In this document: piece after piece, positions 36,801 to 51,800 of the stretch
Position numbering within the stretch: position 1 is the stretch's first letter
Layout of the letters: every line of letters begins with the position of its first letter
Origin: Limnoperna fortunei
Taxonomy: Eukaryota > Mollusca > Bivalvia > Mytilida > Modiolidae
DNA: 64,000 nt
NCBI GenBank assembly: GCA_944474755.1
Contig: OX104113.1
Span: 62,764,074-62,828,073 of the forward strand
Direction of reading: 5' to 3'
Made by a program: the position numbers and the translations under genes
The notes under the pieces: generated by a model
What the model was told of the DNA's origin: nothing
Database searches by the model: none
Seen by the model: the letters and a program-made list of their open reading frames with translations, nothing else

Positions 36801-39800
36801 CAATGAATTTTGTAATAATCTATGATTTTATGCAGAATTTATGCGCTTAAAGTAAAATTTGCCGAATTTAAATGCCAAAAGAAGCATGTATAGAATACAA
36901 TGGACCAATGGCCGTTCTATGTTATTTTCCATATGGGGTACCCCTTTTCGATTATTATTTCGTTGAAAGACAAAGTTAATTTAATGTTAAATTAAGTGAG
37001 ATTATTTATGTTAAAGAATAGGGGGTTTATTTGGTGTTATTAAAAATATAGGTTCGCTTTGCTTTTCTGGCTGAAAAATGAAGGTCAAAAAGGGGGAGTC
37101 TATTTTTTTTCAAATTTACTCGAGGTGCCCCTACGTATTCGAAATTTGATTTCTTCCTCCTAAATGTGTATAAAACTCCTTTTTTGTCTATTTTCATACC
37201 AAAGATTGCATTTCTTTCCAAAATATATTTACTTTAACAATCATTATTGACCAATCGCGTTTAACCTGACAGTTTTTTCACGCTTTACTTTGTGCTCATA
37301 AAATGGCAGCGCCCATACCGTTATGCAATAGTACATTGATACCTATAGAGATATTAAATGGATGCAGAATTAAGCAAATTGCATACCTTTAGTACTGTTG
37401 ATTCAATTACAAAACTTGTATGTAGTTGGGCATATACATCGATGTTCCTTTATGCTTTAAGTGCCGTTTTTTAAAGGCCACCCCTAGAAAAAAAGGCGCG
37501 TTTTAGCAAGAAGTTTTTTTCTCCTCAGTTTGTGCTGCGCTTCAAAATTGATGTTTTTTATCTTTACTGTTGGTGTTTTTCACATAGCATGTGTAGATGC
37601 CTATGTTCGACGATTGTTCTATCTTAAATTTTCATTCAGGGTCCACAATTGAACGAACGAAATGCGGTCTGAATGATCTTCCGAAAATTAACGGTTTTTG
37701 AAACAGACTATAACTTGTTCAAAACTGACCTAAATTTTATAGTACAACATTATGGTTGAATGCTGGACCTTACTTCGGTGATTTGTAAACAGCGTTTCGA
37801 AATCGTTTAACATTTGTGAAATTATCGCCCATTATTATAACACAACCAGAAAGTCAGATTAGGGCCGAAAAAACGTAAAGATCATAGTTCTTTTATAATT
37901 GTCAAAAGTTCAATTTGAATCACTGAATTAGACTAAATTTGCTGTTTTATGCGTCCTGTAACATACAAACTCCAAATGTAGTGTACACATTGACCACGAG
38001 CCTTTCAGTCATTGTTTTATCATTCCCACCCCTAACGTTGCATTGAAAATAGCATGTTTCATGAAATAGACTATAGCTAATTAAAACGTGAATATAAACA
38101 ATGAATTTTGTAATAATCTATGATTTTATGCAGAATTTATGCGCTTAAAGTAAAATTTGCCGAATTTAAATGCCAAAAGAAGCATGTATAGAATACAATG
38201 GACCAATGGCCGTTCTATGTTATTTTCCATATGGGGTACCCCTTTTCGATTATTATTTCGTTGAAAGACAAAGTTAATTTAATGTTAAATTAAGTGAGAT
38301 TATTTATGTTAAAGAATAGGGGGTTTATTTGGTGTTATTAAAAATATAGGTTCGCTTTGCTTTTCTGGCTGAAAAATGAAGGTCAAAAAGGGGGAGTCTA
38401 TTTTTTTTCAAATTTACTCGAGGTGCCCCTACGTATTCGAAATTTGATTTCTTCCTCCTAAATGTGTATAAAACTCCTTTTTTGTCTATTTTCATACCAA
38501 AGATTGCATTTCTTTCCAAAATATATTTACTTTAACAATCATTATTGACCAATCGCGTTTAACCTGACAGTTTTTTCACGCTTTACTTTGTGCTCATAAA
38601 ATGGCAGCGCCCATACCGTTATGCAATAGTACATTGATACCTATAGAGATATTAAATGGATGCAGAATTAAGCAAATTGCATACCTTTAGTACTGTTGAT
38701 TCAATTACAAAACTTGTATGTAGTTGGGCATATACATCGATGTTCCTTTATGCTTTAAGTGCCGTTTTTTAAAGGCCACCCCTAGAAAAAAAGGCGCGTT
38801 TTAGCAAGAAGTTTTTTTCTCCTCAGTTTGTGCTGCGCTTCAAAATTGATGTTTTTTATCTTTACTGTTGGTGTTTTTCACATAGCATGTGTAGATGCCT
38901 ATGTTCGACGATTGTTCTATCTTAAATTTTCATTCAGGGTCCACAATTGAACGAACGAAATGCGGTCTAAATGATCTTCCGAAAATTAACGGTTTTTGAA
39001 ACAGACTATAACTTGTTCAAAACTGACCTAAATTTTATAGTACAACATTATGGTTGAATGCTGGACCTTACTTCGGTGATTTGTAAACAGCGTTTCGAAA
39101 TCGTTTAACATTTGTGAAATTATCGCCCATTATTATAACACAACCAGAAAGTCAGATTAGGGCCGAAAAAACGTAAAGATCATAGTTCTTTTATAATTGT
39201 CAAAAGTTCAATTTGAATCACTGAATTAGACTAAATTTGCTGTTTTATGCGTCCTGTAACATACAAACTCCAAATGTAGTGTACACATTGACCACGAGCC
39301 TTTCAGTCATTGTTTTATCATTCCCACCCCTAACGTTGCATTGAAAATAGCATGTTTCATGAAATAGACTATAGCTAATTAAAACGTGAATATAAACAAT
39401 GAATTTTGTAATAATCTATGATTTTATGCAGAATTTATGCGCTTAAAGTAAAATTTGCCGAATTTAAATGCCAAAAGAAGCATGTATAGAATACAATGGA
39501 CCAATGGCCGTTCTATGTTATTTTCCATATGGGGTACCCCTTTTCGATTATTATTTCGTTGAAAGACAAAGTTAATTTAATGTTAAATTAAGTGAGATTA
39601 TTTATGTTAAAGAATAGGGGGTTTATTTGGTGTTATTAAAAATATAGGTTCGCTTTGCTTTTCTGGCTGAAAAATGAAGGTCAAAAAGGGGGAGTCTATT
39701 TTTTTTCAAATTTACTCGAGGTGCCCCTACGTATTCGAAATTTGATTTCTTCCTCCTAAATGTGTATAAAACTCCTTTTTTGTCTATTTTCATACCAAAG

Positions 39801-42800
39801 ATTGCATTTCTTTCCAAAATATATTTACTTTAACAATCATTATTGACCAATCGCGTTTAACCTGACAGTTTTTTCACGCTTTACTTTGTGCTCATAAAAT
39901 GGCAGCGCCCATACCGTTATGCAATAGTACATTGATACCTATAGAGATATTAAATGGATGCAGAATTAAGCAAATTGCATACCTTTAGTACTGTTGATTC
40001 AATTACAAAACTTGTATGTAGTTGGGCATATACATCGATGTTCCTTTATGCTTTAAGTGCCGTTTTTTAAAGGCCACCCCTAGAAAAAAAGGCGCGTTTT
40101 AGCAAGAAGTTTTTTTCTCCTCAGTTTGTGCTGCGCTTCAAAATTGATGTTTTTTATCTTTACTGTTGGTGTTTTTCACATAGCATGTGTAGATGCCTAT
40201 GTTCGACGATTGTTCTATCTTAAATTTTCATTCAGGGTCCACAATTGAACGAACGAAATGCGGTCTAAATGATCTTCCGAAAATTAACGGTTTTTGAAAC
40301 AGACTATAACTTGTTCAAAACTGACCTAAATTTTATAGTACAACATTATGGTTGAATGCTGGACCTTACTTCGGTGATTTGTAAACAGCGTTTCGAAATC
40401 GTTTAACATTTGTGAAATTATCGCCCATTATTATAACACAACCAGAAAGTCAGATTAGGGCCGAAAAAACGTAAAGATCATAGTTCTTTTATAATTGTCA
40501 AAAGTTCAATTTGAATCACTGAATTAGACTAAATTTGCTGTTTTATGCGTCCTGTAACATACAAACTCCAAATGTAGTGTACACATTGACCACGAGCCTT
40601 TCAGTCATTGTTTTATCATTCCCACCCCTAACGTTGCATTGAAAATAGCATGTTTCATGAAATAGACTATAGCTAATTAAAACGTGAATATAAACAATGA
40701 ATTTTGTAATAATCTATGATTTTATGCAGAATTTATGCGCTTAAAGTAAAATTTGCCGAATTTAAATGCCAAAAGAAGCATGTATAGAATACAATGGACC
40801 AATGGCCGTTCTATGTTATTTTCCATATGGGGTACCCCTTTTCGATTATTATTTCGTTGAAAGACAAAGTTAATTTAATGTTAAATTAAGTGAGATTATT
40901 TATGTTAAAGAATAGGGGGTTTATTTGGTGTTATTAAAAATATAGGTTCGCTTTGCTTTTCTGGCTGAAAAATGAAGGTCAAAAAGGGGGAGTCTATTTT
41001 TTTTCAAATTTACTCGAGGTGCCCCTACGTATTCGAAATTTGATTTCTTCCTCCTAAATGTGTATAAAACTCCTTTTTTGTCTATTTTCATACCAAAGAT
41101 TGCATTTCTTTCCAAAATATATTTACTTTAACAATCATTATTGACCAATCGCGTTTAACCTGACAGTTTTTTCACGCTTTACTTTGTGCTCATAAAATGG
41201 CAGCGCCCATACCATTATGCAATAGTACATTGATACCTATAGAGATATTAAATGGATGCAGAATTAAGCAAATTGCATACCTTTAGTACTGTTGATTCAA
41301 TTACAAAACTTGTATGTAGTTGGGCATATACATCGATGTTCCTTTATGCTTTAAGTGCCGTTTTTTAAAGGCCACCCCTAGAAAAAAAGGCGCGTTTTAG
41401 CAAGAAGTTTTTTTCTCCTCAGTTTGTGCTGCGCTTCAAAATTGATGTTTTTTATCTTTACTGTTGGTGTTTTTCACATAGCATGTGTAGATGCCTATGT
41501 TCGACGATTGTTCTATCTTAAATTTTCATTCAGGGTCCACAATTGAACGAACGAAATGCGGTCTAAATGATCTTCCGAAAATTAACGGTTTTTGAAACAG
41601 ACTATAACTTGTTCAAAACTGACCTAAATTTTATAGTACAACATTATGGTTGAATGCTGGACCTTACTTCGGTGATTTGTAAACAGCGTTTCGAAATCGT
41701 TTAACATTTGTGAAATTATCGCCCATTATTATAACACAACCAGAAAGTCAGATTAGGGCCGAAAAAACGTAAAGATCATAGTTCTTTTATAATTGTCAAA
41801 AGTTCAATTTGAATCACTGAATTAGACTAAATTTGCTGTTTTATGCGTCCTGTAACATACAAACTCCAAATGTAGTGTACACATTGACCACGAGCCTTTC
41901 AGTCATTGTTTTATCATTCCCACCCCTAACGTTGCATTGAAAATAGCATGTTTCATGAAATAGACTATAGCTAATTAAAACGTGAATATAAACAATGAAT
42001 TTTGTAATAATCTATGATTTTATGCAGAATTTATGCGCTTAAAGTAAAATTTGCCGAATTTAAATGCCAAAAGAAGCATGTATAGAATACAATGGACCAA
42101 TGGCCGTTCTATGTTATTTTCCATATGGGGTACCCCTTTTCGATTATTATTTCGTTGAAAGACAAAGTTAATTTAATGTTAAATTAAGTGAGATTATTTA
42201 TGTTAAAGAATAGGGGGTTTATTTGGTGTTATTAAAAATATAGGTTCGCTTTGCTTTTCTGGCTGAAAAATGAAGGTCAAAAAGGGGGAGTCTATTTTTT
42301 TTCAAATTTACTCGAGGTGCCCCTACGTATTCGAAATTTGATTTCTTCCTCCTAAATGTGTACAAAACTCCTTTTTTGTCTATTTTCATACCAAAGATTG
42401 CATTTCTTTCCAAAATATATTTACTTTAACAATCATTATTGACCAATCGCGTTTAACCTGACAGTTTTTTCACGCTTTACTTTGTGCTCATAAAATGGCA
42501 GCGCCCATACCGTTATGCAATAGTACATTGATACCTATAGAGATATTAAATGGATGCAGAATTAAGCAAATTGCATACCTTTAGTACTGTTGATTCAATT
42601 ACAAAACTTGTATGTAGTTGGGCATATACATCGATGTTCCTTTATGCTTTAAGTGCCGTTTTTTAAAGGCCACCCCTAGAAAAAAAGGCGCGTTTTAGCA
42701 AGAAGTTTTTTTCTCCTCAGTTTGTGCTGCGCTTCAAAATTGATGTTTTTTATCTTTACTGTTGGTGTTTTTCACATAGCATGTGTAGATGCCTATGTTC

Positions 42801-45800
42801 GACGATTGTTCTATCTTAAATTTTCATTCAGGGTCCACAATTGAACGAACGAAATGCGGTCTAAATGATCTTCCGAAAATTAACGGTTTTTGAAACAGAC
42901 TATAACTTGTTCAAAACTGACCTAAATTTTATAGTACAACATTATGGTTGAATGCTGGACCTTACTTCGGTGATTTGTAAACAGCGTTTCGAAATCGTTT
43001 AACATTTGTGAAATTATCGCCCATTATTATAACACAACCAGAAAGTCAGATTAGGGCCGAAAAAACGTAAAGATCATAGTTCTTTTATAATTGTCAAAAG
43101 TTCAATTTGAATCACTGAATTAGACTAAATTTGCTGTTTTATGCGTCCTGTAACATACAAACTCCAAATGTAGTGTACACATTGACCACGAGCCTTTCAG
43201 TCATTGTTTTATCATTCCCACCCCTAACGTTGCATTGAAAATAGCATGTTTCATGAAATAGACTATAGCTAATTAAAACGTGAATATAAACAATGAATTT
43301 TGTAATAATCTATGATTTTATGCAGAATTTATGCGCTTAAAGTAAAATTTGCCGAATTTAAATGCCAAAAGAAGCATGTATAGAATACAATGGACCAATG
43401 GCCGTTCTATGTTATTTTCCATATGGGGTACCCCTTTTCGATTATTATTTCGTTGAAAGACAAAGTTAATTTAATGTTAAATTAAGTGAGATTATTTATG
43501 TTAAAGAATAGGGGGTTTATTTGGTGTTATTAAAAATATAGGTTCGCTTTGCTTTTCTGGCTGAAAAATGAAGGTCAAAAAGGGGGAGTCTATTTTTTTT
43601 CAAATTTACTCGAGGTGCCCCTACGTATTCGAAATTTGATTTCTTCCTCCTAAATGTGTATAAAACTCCTTTTTTGTCTATTTTCATACCAAAGATTGCA
43701 TTTCTTTCCAAAATATATTTACTTTAACAATCATTATTGACCAATCGCGTTTAACCTGACAGTTTTTTCACGCTTTACTTTGTGCTCATAAAATGGCAGC
43801 GCCCATACCGTTATGCAATAGTACATTGATACCTATAGAGATATTAAATGGATGCAGAATTAAGCAAATTGCATACCTTTAGTACTGTTGATTCAATTAC
43901 AAAACTTGTATGTAGTTGGGCATATACATCGATGTTCCTTTATGCTTTAAGTGCCGTTTTTTAAAGGCCACCCCTAGAAAAAAAGGCGCGTTTTAGCAAG
44001 AAGTTTTTTTCTCCTCAGTTTGTGCTGCGCTTCAAAATTGATGTTTTTTATCTTTACTGTTGGTGTTTTTCACATAGCATGTGTAGATGCCTATGTTCGA
44101 CGATTGTTCTATCTTAAATTTTCATTCAGGGTCCACAATTGAACGAACGAAATGCGGTCTAAATGATCTTCCGAAAATTAACGGTTTTTGAAACAGACTA
44201 TAACTTGTTCAAAACTGACCTAAATTTTATAGTACAACATTATGGTTGAATGCTGGACCTTACTTCGGTGATTTGTAAACAGCGTTTCGAAATCGTTTAA
44301 CATTTGTGAAATTATCGCCCATTATTATAACACAACCAGAAAGTCAGATTAGGGCCGAAAAAACGTAAAGATCATAGTTCTTTTATAATTGTCAAAAGTT
44401 CAATTTGAATCACTGAATTAGACTAAATTTGCTGTTTTATGCGTCCTGTAACATACAAACTCCAAATGTAGTGTACACATTGACCACGAGCCTTTCAGTC
44501 ATTGTTTTATCATTCCCACCCCTAACGTTGCATTGAAAATAGCATGTTTCATGAAATAGACTATAGCTAATTAAAACGTGAATATAAACAATGAATTTTG
44601 TAATAATCTATGATTTTATGCAGAATTTATGCGCTTAAAGTAAAATTTGCCGAATTTAAATGCCAAAAGAAGCATGTATAGAATACAATGGACCAATGGC
44701 CGTTCTATGTTATTTTCCATATGGGGTACCCCTTTTCGATTATTATTTCGTTGAAAGACAAAGTTAATTTAATGTTAAATTAAGTGAGATTATTTATGTT
44801 AAAGAATAGGGGGTTTATTTGGTGTTATTAAAAATATAGGTTCGCTTTGCTTTTCTGGCTGAAAAATGAAGGTCAAAAAGGGGGAGTCTATTTTTTTTCA
44901 AATTTACTCGAGGTGCCCCTACGTATTCGAAATTTGATTTCTTCCTCCTAAATGTGTATAAAACTCCTTTTTTGTCTATTTTCATACCAAAGATTGCATT
45001 TCTTTCCAAAATATATTTACTTTAACAATCATTATTGACCAATCGCGTTTAACCTGACAGTTTTTTCACGCTTTACTTTGTGCTCATAAAATGGCAGCGC
45101 CCATACCGTTATGCAATAGTACATTGATACCTATAGAGATATTAAATGGATGCAGAATTAAGCAAATTGCATACCTTTAGTACTGTTGATTCAATTACAA
45201 AACTTGTATGTAGTTGGGCATATACATCGATGTTCCTTTATGCTTTAAGTGCCGTTTTTTAAAGGCCACCCCTAGAAAAAAAGGCGCGTTTTAGCAAGAA
45301 GTTTTTTTCTCCTCAGTTTGTGCTGCGCTTCAAAATTGATGTTTTTTATCTTTACTGTTGGTGTTTTTCACATAGCATGTGTAGATGCCTATGTTCGACG
45401 ATTGTTCTATCTTAAATTTTCATTCAGGGTCCACAATTGAACGAACGAAATGCGGTCTAAATGATCTTCCGAAAATTAACGGTTTTTGAAACAGACTATA
45501 ACTTGTTCAAAACTGACCTAAATTTTATAGTACAACATTATGGTTGAATGCTGGACCTTACTTCGGTGATTTGTAAACAGCGTTTCGAAATCGTTTAACA
45601 TTTGTGAAATTATCGCCCATTATTATAACACAACCAGAAAGTCAGATTAGGGCCGAAAAAACGTAAAGATCATAGTTCTTTTATAATTGTCAAAAGTTCA
45701 ATTTGAATCACTGAATTAGACTAAATTTGCTGTTTTATGCGTCCTGTAACATACAAACTCCAAATGTAGTGTACACATTGACCACGAGCCTTTCAGTCAT

Positions 45801-48800
45801 TGTTTTATCATTCCCACCCCTAACGTTGCATTGAAAATAGCATGTTTCATGAAATAGACTATAGCTAATTAAAACGTGAATATAAACAATGAATTTTGTA
45901 ATAATCTATGATTTTATGCAGAATTTATGCGCTTAAAGTAAAATTTGCCGAATTTAAATGCCAAAAGAAGCATGTATAGAATACAATGGACCAATGGCCG
46001 TTCTATGTTATTTTCCATATGGGGTACCCCTTTTCGATTATTATTTCGTTGAAAGACAAAGTTAATTTAATGTTAAATTAAGTGAGATTATTTATGTTAA
46101 AGAATAGGGGGTTTATTTGGTGTTATTAAAAATATAGGTTCGCTTTGCTTTTCTGGCTGAAAAATGAAGGTCAAAAAGGGGGAGTCTATTTTTTTTCAAA
46201 TTTACTCGAGGTGCCCCTACGTATTCGAAATTTGATTTCTTCCTCCTAAATGTGTATAAAACTCCTTTTTTGTCTATTTTCATACCAAAGATTGCATTTC
46301 TTTCCAAAATATATTTACTTTAACAATCATTATTGACCAATCGCGTTTAACCTGACAGTTTTTTCACGCTTTACTTTGTGCTCATAAAATGGCAGCGCCC
46401 ATACCGTTATGCAATAGTACATTGATACCTATAGAGATATTAAATGGATGCAGAATTAAGCAAATTGCATACCTTTAGTACTGTTGATTCAATTACAAAA
46501 CTTGTATGTAGTTGGGCATATACATCGATGTTCCTTTATGCTTTAAGTGCCGTTTTTTAAAGGCCACCCCTAGAAAAAAAGGCGCGTTTTAGCAAGAAGT
46601 TTTTTTCTCCTCAGTTTGTGCTGCGCTTCAAAATTGATGTTTTTTATCTTTACTGTTGGTGTTTTTCACATAGCATGTGTAGATGCCTATGTTCGACGAT
46701 TGTTCTATCTTAAATTTTCATTCAGGGTCCACAATTGAACGAACGAAATGCGGTCTAAATGATCTTCCGAAAATTAACGGTTTTTGAAACAGACTATAAC
46801 TTGTTCAAAACTGACCTAAATTTTATAGTACAACATTATGGTTGAATGCTGGACCTTACTTCGGTGATTTGTAAACAGCGTTTCGAAATCGTTTAACATT
46901 TGTGAAATTATCGCCCATTATTATAACACAACCAGAAAGTCAGATTAGGGCCGAAAAAACGTAAAGATCATAGTTCTTTTATAATTGTCAAAAGTTCAAT
47001 TTGAATCACTGAATTAGACTAAATTTGCTGTTTTATGCGTCCTGTAACATACAAACTCCAAATGTAGTGTACACATTGACCACGAGCCTTTCAGTCATTG
47101 TTTTATCATTCCCACCCCTAACGTTGCATTGAAAATAGCATGTTTCATGAAATAGACTATAGCTAATTAAAACGTGAATATAAACAATGAATTTTGTAAT
47201 AATCTATGATTTTATGCAGAATTTATGCGCTTAAAGTAAAATTTGCCGAATTTAAATGCCAAAAGAAGCATGTATAGAATACAATGGACCAATGGCCGTT
47301 CTATGTTATTTTCCATATGGGGTACCCCTTTTCGATTATTATTTCGTTGAAAGACAAAGTTAATTTAATGTTAAATTAAGTGAGATTATTTATGTTAAAG
47401 AATAGGGGGTTTATTTGGTGTTATTAAAAATATAGGTTCGCTTTGCTTTTCTGGCTGAAAAATGAAGGTCAAAAAGGGGGAGTCTATTTTTTTTCAAATT
47501 TACTCGAGGTGCCCCTACGTATTCGAAATTTGATTTCTTCCTCCTAAATGTGTATAAAACTCCTTTTTTGTCTATTTTCATACCAAAGATTGCATTTCTT
47601 TCCAAAATATATTTACTTTAACAATCATTATTGACCAATCGCGTTTAACCTGACAGTTTTTTCACGCTTTACTTTGTGCTCATAAAATGGCAGCGCCCAT
47701 ACCGTTATGCAATAGTACATTGATACCTATAGAGATATTAAATGGATGCAGAATTAAGCAAATTGCATACCTTTAGTACTGTTGATTCAATTACAAAACT
47801 TGTATGTAGTTGGGCATATACATCGATGTTCCTTTATGCTTTAAGTGCCGTTTTTTAAAGGCCACCCCTAGAAAAAAAGGCGCGTTTTAGCAAGAAGTTT
47901 TTTTCTCCTCAGTTTGTGCTGCGCTTCAAAATTGATGTTTTTTATCTTTACTGTTGGTGTTTTTCACATAGCATGTGTAGATGCCTATGTTCGACGATTG
48001 TTCTATCTTAAATTTTCATTCAGGGTCCACAATTGAACGAACGAAATGCGGTCTAAATGATCTTCCGAAAATTAACGGTTTTTGAAACAGACTATAACTT
48101 GTTCAAAACTGACCTAAATTTTATAGTACAACATTATGGTTGAATGCTGGACCTTACTTCGGTGATTTGTAAACAGCGTTTCGAAATCGTTTAACATTTG
48201 TGAAATTATCGCCCATTATTATAACACAACCAGAAAGTCAGATTAGGGCCGAAAAAACGTAAAGATCATAGTTCTTTTATAATTGTCAAAAGTTCAATTT
48301 GAATCACTGAATTAGACTAAATTTGCTGTTTTATGCGTCCTGTAACATACAAACTCCAAATGTAGTGTACACATTGACCACGAGCCTTTCAGTCATTGTT
48401 TTATCATTCCCACCCCTAACGTTGCATTGAAAATAGCATGTTTCATGAAATAGACTATAGCTAATTAAAACGTGAATATAAACAATGAATTTTGTAATAA
48501 TCTATGATTTTATGCAGAATTTATGCGCTTAAAGTAAAATTTGCCGAATTTAAATGCCAAAAGAAGCATGTATAGAATACAATGGACCAATGGCCGTTCT
48601 ATGTTATTTTCCATATGGGGTACCCCTTTTCGATTATTATTTCGTTGAAAGACAAAGTTAATTTAATGTTAAATTAAGTGAGATTATTTATGTTAAAGAA
48701 TAGGGGGTTTATTTGGTGTTATTAAAAATATAGGTTCGCTTTGCTTTTCTGGCTGAAAAATGAAGGTCAAAAAGGGGGAGTCTATTTTTTTTCAAATTTA

Positions 48801-51800
48801 CTCGAGGTGCCCCTACGTATTCGAAATTTGATTTCTTCCTCCTAAATGTGTATAAAACTCCTTTTTTGTCTATTTTCATACCAAAGATTGCATTTCTTTC
48901 CAAAATATATTTACTTTAACAATCATTATTGACCAATCGCGTTTAACCTGACAGTTTTTTCACGCTTTACTTTGTGCTCATAAAATGGCAGCGCCCATAC
49001 CGTTATGCAATAGTACATTGATACCTATAGAGATATTAAATGGATGCAGAATTAAGCAAATTGCATACCTTTAGTACTGTTGATTCAATTACAAAACTTG
49101 TATGTAGTTGGGCATATACATCGATGTTCCTTTATGCTTTAAGTGCCGTTTTTTAAAGGCCACCCCTAGAAAAAAAGGCGCGTTTTAGCAAGAAGTTTTT
49201 TTCTCCTCAGTTTGTGCTGCGCTTCAAAATTGATGTTTTTTATCTTTACTGTTGGTGTTTTTCACATAGCATGTGTAGATGCCTATGTTCGACGATTGTT
49301 CTATCTTAAATTTTCATTCAGGGTCCACAATTGAACGAACGAAATGCGGTCTAAATGATCTTCCGAAAATTAACGGTTTTTGAAACAGACTATAACTTGT
49401 TCAAAACTGACCTAAATTTTATAGTACAACATTATGGTTGAATGCTGGACCTTACTTCGGTGATTTGTAAACAGCGTTTCGAAATCGTTTAACATTTGTG
49501 AAATTATCGCCCATTATTATAACACAACCAGAAAGTCAGATTAGGGCCGAAAAAACGTAAAGATCATAGTTCTTTTATAATTGTCAAAAGTTCAATTTGA
49601 ATCACTGAATTAGACTAAATTTGCTGTTTTATGCGTCCTGTAACATACAAACTCCAAATGTAGTGTACACATTGACCACGAGCCTTTCAGTCATTGTTTT
49701 ATCATTCCCACCCCTAACGTTGCATTGAAAATAGCATGTTTCATGAAATAGACTATAGCTAATTAAAACGTGAATATAAACAATGAATTTTGTAATAATC
49801 TATGATTTTATGCAGAATTTATGCGCTTAAAGTAAAATTTGCCGAATTTAAATGCCAAAAGAAGCATGTATAGAATACAATGGACCAATGGCCGTTCTAT
49901 GTTATTTTCCATATGGGGTACCCCTTTTCGATTATTATTTCGTTGAAAGACAAAGTTAATTTAATGTTAAATTAAGTGAGATTATTTATGTTAAAGAATA
50001 GGGGGTTTATTTGGTGTTATTAAAAATATAGGTTCGCTTTGCTTTTCTGGCTGAAAAATGAAGGTCAAAAAGGGGGAGTCTATTTTTTTTCAAATTTACT
50101 CGAGGTGCCCCTACGTATTCGAAATTTGATTTCTTCCTCCTAAATGTGTATAAAACTCCTTTTTTGTCTATTTTCATACCAAAGATTGCATTTCTTTCCA
50201 AAATATATTTACTTTAACAATCATTATTGACCAATCGCGTTTAACCTGACAGTTTTTTCACGCTTTACTTTGTGCTCATAAAATGGCAGCGCCCATACCG
50301 TTATGCAATAGTACATTGATACCTATAGAGATATTAAATGGATGCAGAATTAAGCAAATTGCATACCTTTAGTACTGTTGATTCAATTACAAAACTTGTA
50401 TGTAGTTGGGCATATACATCGATGTTCCTTTATGCTTTAAGTGCCGTTTTTTAAAGGCCACCCCTAGAAAAAAAGGCGCGTTTTAGCAAGAAGTTTTTTT
50501 CTCCTCAGTTTGTGCTGCGCTTCAAAATTGATGTTTTTTATCTTTACTGTTGGTGTTTTTCACATAGCATGTGTAGATGCCTATGTTCGACGATTGTTCT
50601 ATCTTAAATTTTCATTCAGGGTCCACAATTGAACGAACGAAATGCGGTCTAAATGATCTTCCGAAAATTAACGGTTTTTGAAACAGACTATAACTTGTTC
50701 AAAACTGACCTAAATTTTATAGTACAACATTATGGTTGAATGCTGGACCTTACTTCGGTGATTTGTAAACAGCGTTTCGAAATCGTTTAACATTTGTGAA
50801 ATTATCGCCCATTATTATAACACAACCAGAAAGTCAGATTAGGGCCGAAAAAACGTAAAGATCATAGTTCTTTTATAATTGTCAAAAGTTCAATTTGAAT
50901 CACTGAATTAGACTAAATTTGCTGTTTTATGCGTCCTGTAACATACAAACTCCAAATGTAGTGTACACATTGACCACGAGCCTTTCAGTCATTGTTTTAT
51001 CATTCCCACCCCTAACGTTGCATTGAAAATAGCATGTTTCATGAAATAGACTATAGCTAATTAAAACGTGAATATAAACAATGAATTTTGTAATAATCTA
51101 TGATTTTATGCAGAATTTATGCGCTTAAAGTAAAATTTGCCGAATTTAAATGCCAAAAGAAGCATGTATAGAATACAATGGACCAATGGCCGTTCTATGT
51201 TATTTTCCATATGGGGTACCCCTTTTCGATTATTATTTCGTTGAAAGACAAAGTTAATTTAATGTTAAATTAAGTGAGATTATTTATGTTAAAGAATAGG
51301 GGGTTTATTTGGTGTTATTAAAAATATAGGTTCGCTTTGCTTTTCTGGCTGAAAAATGAAGGTCAAAAAGGGGGAGTCTATTTTTTTTCAAATTTACTCG
51401 AGGTGCCCCTACGTATTCGAAATTTGATTTCTTCCTCCTAAATGTGTATAAAACTCCTTTTTTGTCTATTTTCATACCAAAGATTGCATTTCTTTCCAAA
51501 ATATATTTACTTTAACAATCATTATTGACCAATCGCGTTTAACCTGACAGTTTTTTCACGCTTTACTTTGTGCTCATAAAATGGCAGCGCCCATACCGTT
51601 ATGCAATAGTACATTGATACCTATAGAGATATTAAATGGATGCAGAATTAAGCAAATTGCATACCTTTAGTACTGTTGATTCAATTACAAAACTTGTATG
51701 TAGTTGGGCATATACATCGATGTTCCTTTATGCTTTAAGTGCCGTTTTTTAAAGGCCACCCCTAGAAAAAAAGGCGCGTTTTAGCAAGAAGTTTTTTTCT